A DNA stretch of 64,000 nt from Pseudomonas sp. GOM6 (GTDB lineage Bacteria; Pseudomonadota; Gammaproteobacteria; Pseudomonadales; Pseudomonadaceae). The DNA is taken from contig NZ_JARPUS010000002.1 in the NCBI RefSeq assembly GCF_029537485.1, positions 1-64,000 on the forward strand, in the 5' to 3' direction. Each line of letters begins with the position of its first letter. Position 1 is the stretch's first letter. Of the stretch, positions 60,733-64,000 are shown piece after piece. A program made the position numbers and the translations under genes. The notes under the pieces were generated by a model. It did not search any database and was not told the origin of the DNA. It saw only the letters and a program-made list of their open reading frames with translations.

Positions 60733-62598
60733 ATGGCCCTATTGCAGATCGCCGAGCCCGGGCAGAGCCCGCAACCCCACCAGCGCCGTTTGGCCGTGGG
60801 TATCGACCTTGGCACCACCAATTCGCTGGTCGCTGCCGTGCGCAGTGGTCTTTCCGAGCCGCTGGCTGATGCTGCTGGGCAGGTGATTCTGCCGTCCGTG
60901 GTGCGTTATCACGCAGATCGTGTCGAGATCGGTCTGTCGGCCAAGGCGGCTGCCGCCCAGGATCCGCTGAATACCGTCTCGTCCGTCAAGCGTCTGATGG
61001 GGCGCGGCCTGTCCGATGTCAAGCAGCTCGGCGAGCAGTTGCCCTACCGCTTCGCCGAAGGCGAATCACACATGCCGTTCATCGAGACGGTGCAGGGGGC
61101 GAAGAGCCCGGTTGAGGTGTCGGCGGACATCCTGCGTGAGCTGCGCCTGCGCGCCGAGGGCGTGCTGGGTGGCGAGCTGGTCGGGGCGGTGATCACGGTG
61201 CCGGCCTATTTCGATGATGCCCAGCGCCAGGCGACCAAGGATGCTGCCCGCTTGGCCGGGCTCAGTGTGCTGCGCTTACTCAATGAGCCTACGGCCGCCG
61301 CCGTGGCTTACGGTCTGGATAAAGGCGCCGAAGGTGTCGTGGCTATCTACGACCTGGGCGGCGGTACATTCGATATTTCCATCCTGCGTCTGAGTCGGGG
61401 TGTGTTTGAGGTGTTGGCTACCGGCGGCGATAGCGCCTTGGGCGGTGATGATTTCGATCATGCCATTGCCGGTTGGATTATCGAGCAGGCCGGGCTTTCC
61501 AGTGACCTGGATCCTGCGGCTCAGCGTAGTCTGTTGCAGGCTGCCTGTGTGGCCAAGGAAGCGTTGACCGCTGGCGATGAGGTGCAGGTTGTTTATGGCG
61601 GCTGGTCCGGGCGGCTGACGCGCGGCCACTTCGAGTCGCTGATCGAGCCGATGATTGCGCGTAGCCTCAAGGCCTGCCGTCGTGCGGTGCGCGACGCCGA
61701 TATCGAGCTCGACGAGGTCGAGGCGGTGGTTATGGTGGGTGGTTCAACCCGGGTGCCGCGTGTGCGTCAGGCGGTTGCCGAGCTGTTCGGGCGTGAGCCT
61801 TTGACTGATATCGATCCCGATCAGGTGGTTGCCATTGGCGCCGCTATTCAGGCCGATACGCTGGCCGGCAATCAGCGCGGCGATGGAGAAGAGCTGCTGC
61901 TGCTCGATGTGATTCCGTTGTCCCTGGGTTTGGAAACCATGGGCGGCCTGATGGAGAAGATCATTCCGCGCAACACCACTATTCCGGTGGCGCGTGCGCA
62001 GGATTTCACCACCTATCGTGATGGCCAGACGGCCCTTGCCGTGCATGTGCTGCAAGGTGAGCGTGAGCTGATCAAGGATTGCCGTTCGCTGGCGCGCTTT
62101 GAGCTGCGTGGCATTCCGCCCATGGTTGCTGGGGCGGCGAAGATTCGCGTGACCTTCCAGGTCGATGCCGATGGCTTGCTCAGTGTTGCGGCGCGTGAGC
62201 TGGGTTCGGGTGTCGAGGCCAGTATTCAGGTCAAGCCGTCCTACGGCCTGACTGATGGCGAGATTGCCCGCATGCTGCAGGACTCCTTCAGCAATGCAGG
62301 GGGTGACAAGGCGGCGCGCGCGCTGCGTGAGCAGCAGGTCGAGGCCGAGCGCCTGCTTGAGGCTGTGCAGTCCGCGCTGGATGTTGATGGCGAGCGTCTG
62401 CTGGATAGTGATGAGCGGCTTGCAATCCAGGTCGCCATGGATGAGCTGCGCAGCCTGGTCGCGGGCGATGACAGTCATGCCATCGAGCAGCAGACCAAGC
62501 GCCTGGCCCAGATTACCGATGCCTTCGCCGCGCGGCGGATGGATGCCAGCGTCAAGGCGGCCCTGTCCGGGCGTCGACTCAACGAACTCGAGGAATAA
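60733..62598 (+). CDS. hscA: Fe-S chaperone HscA (Hsp70 type)
   Basis: A 621-residue specialised Hsp70. The ATPase signatures are [26 protein letters not shown] and [15 protein letters not shown]. The substrate domain binds the LPPVK tag of IscU and drives cluster release. ATG 60733 (MALLQIAEP) is 42 bases after hscB. Confidence 0.97.
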   Translation: MALLQIAEPGQSPQPHQRRLAVGIDLGTTNSLVAAVRSGLSEPLADAAGQVILPSVVRYHADRVEIGLSAKAAAAQDPLNTVSSVKRLMGRGLSDVKQLGEQLPYRFAEGESHMPFIETVQGAKSPVEVSADILRELRLRAEGVLGGELVGAVITVPAYFDDAQRQATKDAARLAGLSVLRLLNEPTAAAVAYGLDKGAEGVVAIYDLGGGTFDISILRLSRGVFEVLATGGDSALGGDDFDHAIAGWIIEQAGLSSDLDPAAQRSLLQAACVAKEALTAGDEVQVVYGGWSGRLTRGHFESLIEPMIARSLKACRRAVRDADIELDEVEAVVMVGGSTRVPRVRQAVAELFGREPLTDIDPDQVVAIGAAIQADTLAGNQRGDGEELLLLDVIPLSLGLETMGGLMEKIIPRNTTIPVARAQDFTTYRDGQTALAVHVLQGERELIKDCRSLARFELRGIPPMVAGAAKIRVTFQVDADGLLSVAARELGSGVEASIQVKPSYGLTDGEIARMLQDSFSNAGGDKAARALREQQVEAERLLEAVQSALDVDGERLLDSDERLAIQVAMDELRSLVAGDDSHAIEQQTKRLAQITDAFAARRMDASVKAALSGRRLNELEE

Positions 62599-62603
62599 GC
62601 GCA

Positions 62604-62945
62604 ATGCCGCAGGTCATTTTTCTGCCTCACGAGAAGTTCTGTCCCGAGGGCATGGTCGTCGAGGCTGAGCCAGGTACATCCATTCTTGAGCTTGCCCATG
62701 AGCACCACATCGAAATGGAGAGTGCTTGCGGTGGTGTGTGTGCGTGCACGACCTGCCACTGCATCATTCGCGAGGGCTTCGACTCGCTGGAAGAAGCGGA
62801 CGAATTGGAGGAGGACTTCCTCGACCGGGCCTGGGGGCTGGAGGCGCAGTCGCGCCTGGCTTGTCAGGCTATCGTCGGTACTGAAGATCTGACCGTCGAA
62901 ATTCCCAAGTACTCGCTCAACCACGCCGCTGAAGCGCCGCACTGA
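62604..62945 (+). CDS. fdx: ISC-type [2Fe-2S] ferredoxin
   Basis: A 113-residue adrenodoxin-like ferredoxin that supplies electrons for cluster assembly. Ligands lie in ACGGVCACTTC (C-x5-C-x2-C, with one extra Cys) and LACQAIV. ATG 62604 comes five bases after the hscA stop. Confidence 0.97.
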   Translation: MPQVIFLPHEKFCPEGMVVEAEPGTSILELAHEHHIEMESACGGVCACTTCHCIIREGFDSLEEADELEEDFLDRAWGLEAQSRLACQAIVGTEDLTVEIPKYSLNHAAEAPH

Positions 62946-62959
62946 CTCGAGGAGCTGTC

Positions 62960-63160
62960 ATGAGCCTGAAATGGACTGATGTGCTGGATATCGCCATCGA
63001 GTTGGCGGACAGCAAGCCGGATGTCGATCCACGTTACGTCAACTTCGTCGATCTTCATCGCTGGGTACTGGACTTGCCGGATTTCTCCGACGATCCACAG
63101 CGCGGCGGCGAGAAGGTGCTGGAGGCCATCCAGGCCGCCTGGATCGAAGAGCTCGACTGA
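62960..63160 (+). CDS. iscX: Fe-S assembly protein IscX
   Basis: A 66-residue acidic IscX/YfhJ protein that binds IscS and iron and tunes the rate of cluster formation. The winged-helix-like stretch DVLDIAIELADSKPDVDPRYVNFVDLHRWVLDLPDF is characteristic (shown in parts: DIAIELAD, RYVNFVDLH). ATG 62960 follows GAGGAG. Last gene of the isc operon. Confidence 0.96.
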   Translation: MSLKWTDVLDIAIELADSKPDVDPRYVNFVDLHRWVLDLPDFSDDPQRGGEKVLEAIQAAWIEELD

Positions 63161-63200
63161 GCTGCGGCGCCCTCGGGCGCCACCCTACGCAATTCCCCCT

Positions 63201-63223
63201 AACCCGCGTATAATTCGCGGGTT
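63201..63223 (+). terminator. isc terminator hairpin whose loop reads TATAAT
   Basis: AACCCGCG (63201-63208) and CGCGGGTT (63216-63223) form a stem followed by TAATTTTT, a good terminator. The loop is TATAATT, an ideal -10 box for ndk. No good -35 (TACGCA at 63186-63191) is seen. Confidence 0.75.
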
Positions 63224-63253
63224 TAATTTTTCGCTTTAACTCTGGAGCTTCAC

Positions 63254-63685
63254 ATGGCTGTTCAACGCACTTTCTCCATCATCAAGCCCGATGCCGTTGC
63301 CAAGAACGTAATCGGTGAAATCACCACCCGTTTCGAGAAGGCCGGCCTGCGCGTCGTCGCTTCCAAGATGGTTCAGCTGTCCGAACGCGAAGCTGCTGGC
63401 TTCTATGCCGAGCACAGCGAGCGCGGCTTCTTCAAGGACCTGGTTGCCTTCATGACCTCCGGTCCGGTCATCGTCCAGGTACTGGAAGGCGAAGACGCCG
63501 TCCTGAAGAACCGTGAGCTGATGGGCGCCACCAACCCGAAAGAAGCTGCTGCCGGCACCATCCGCGCCGATTTCGCCGTTTCCATCGACGAGAACGCCGT
63601 ACACGGTTCCGACTCCGAGGCTTCCGCCGCTCGCGAGATCGCGTACTTCTTCTCCGCCACCGAGGTGTGCGCTCGCATTCGCTAA
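63254..63685 (+). CDS. ndk: nucleoside diphosphate kinase
   Basis: A 143-residue kinase that balances NTP and dNTP pools. The phospho-histidine is H117 in NAVHGSDS, and [15 protein letters not shown] starts it. ATG 63254 follows CTGGAGC. Placed between the isc operon and rlmN as in other pseudomonads. Confidence 0.98.
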   Translation: MAVQRTFSIIKPDAVAKNVIGEITTRFEKAGLRVVASKMVQLSEREAAGFYAEHSERGFFKDLVAFMTSGPVIVQVLEGEDAVLKNRELMGATNPKEAAAGTIRADFAVSIDENAVHGSDSEASAAREIAYFFSATEVCARIR

Positions 63686-63709
63686 ACGCGAACCGGCGAG
63701 GGTGAATCC

Positions 63710-64000
63710 ATGACTGATGTAGCCAAGACCAACCTGCTGGGGTTGACCCAGCCTGAAATGGAAAGCTTCTTCGAGAGCATCGGGGAAAAGCGTTTCCGTG
63801 CCGGTCAGGTCATGAAGTGGATTCACCACTTTGGCGTAGAGGATTTCGACGCCATGAGCAATCTCGGCAAGGCTCTGCGCGAAAAGCTCAGTGCCTGCGC
63901 CGAGATTCGCGGTCCCGAGATCGTCAGCCAGGATATCTCCAGCGATGGCACCCGCAAGTGGGTGGTGCGCGTGGCGTCCGGTAGCTGCGTCGAGACCGTA
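63710..64000 (+). CDS. rlmN: 23S rRNA/tRNA adenine-C2 methyltransferase RlmN, N-terminal part
   Basis: The frame opens at ATG 63710 ([12 protein letters not shown]), 24 bases after ndk, and runs off the right edge; 97 residues are visible. The N-terminal helical domain ([32 protein letters not shown], seen as [10 protein letters not shown] and MSNLGKALR) is typical of this radical-SAM enzyme, which methylates A2503 of 23S rRNA and A37 of some tRNAs. The CxxxCxxC cluster motif lies beyond the window. Assignment rests on this domain and position. Confidence 0.92.
   Translation, partial: MTDVAKTNLLGLTQPEMESFFESIGEKRFRAGQVMKWIHHFGVEDFDAMSNLGKALREKLSACAEIRGPEIVSQDISSDGTRKWVVRVASGSCVETV

Overview
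The window is a GC-rich, gene-dense piece of a Pseudomonas chromosome. Marker genes point to the genus: cbrA-cbrB with a CrcZ-type small RNA, colRS with an inaA-like kinase, the phu haem-uptake locus, and suhB-trmJ-cysE-isc. The species cannot be fixed from sequence alone. I see no phage, transposase, integrase, plasmid or CRISPR. Almost everything is core housekeeping, so the interest lies in small genes, RNAs, regulatory sites, repeats and changes in gene order.

Layout. (1) 1-18.4 kb, mostly minus strand: partial thiolase, DUF2236 protein, acs, pgi, panC-panB, folK-pcnB, the crcZ RNA gene, cbrB-cbrA-cbrX, gluQ and dksA; then plus-strand aminotransferase-sfsA and a minus-strand mini-Rieske protein. 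(2) 18.4-25.8 kb: haem acquisition, with phuR divergent from phuSTUVW and a candidate Fur site between. (3) 25.8-38.6 kb: a palindromic repeat, an SDR enzyme, a HugZ-like protein, fxsA, groES-groEL, a PAP2 phosphatase divergent from colRS, an inaA-like kinase with a small partner, and a MexVW-type efflux pair. (4) 38.7-45.9 kb: a chemoreceptor and an iron-linked envelope group (DUF1513, two imelysin-family proteins and a DUF1111 dihaem protein). (5) 46-48.7 kb: lemA with a GIDE/EF-hand membrane protein, an RDD protein, a cold-shock protein and tRNA-Leu(CAA). (6) 48.7-64 kb: queA-tgt-yajC-secD-secF, a glycine-zipper protein, suhB, trmJ-cysE, the full isc operon (iscR-S-U-A-hscB-hscA-fdx-iscX), ndk and the start of rlmN.

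How the parts fit. CbrAB probably drives crcZ through a sigma-54 promoter. The RNA carries about six A-rich CA motifs of the kind that titrate Hfq/Crc and so relieve catabolite repression. The phu genes, the HugZ-like protein and the imelysin group all concern haem or iron, and the isc operon, autoregulated by IscR, builds Fe-S clusters. ColRS probably controls the neighbouring PAP2 gene through a near-consensus ColR box. queA and tgt make queuosine, and yajC-secD-secF assist protein export.

Points worth a second look: the CrcZ regulatory module, unannotated cbrX, absence of panD between pgi and panC, the ColR box, the GIDE protein with a complete EF-hand loop, an imelysin paralogue that has lost the GxHxxE histidine, two palindromic repeat loci, and a hairpin before ndk whose loop reads TATAAT.
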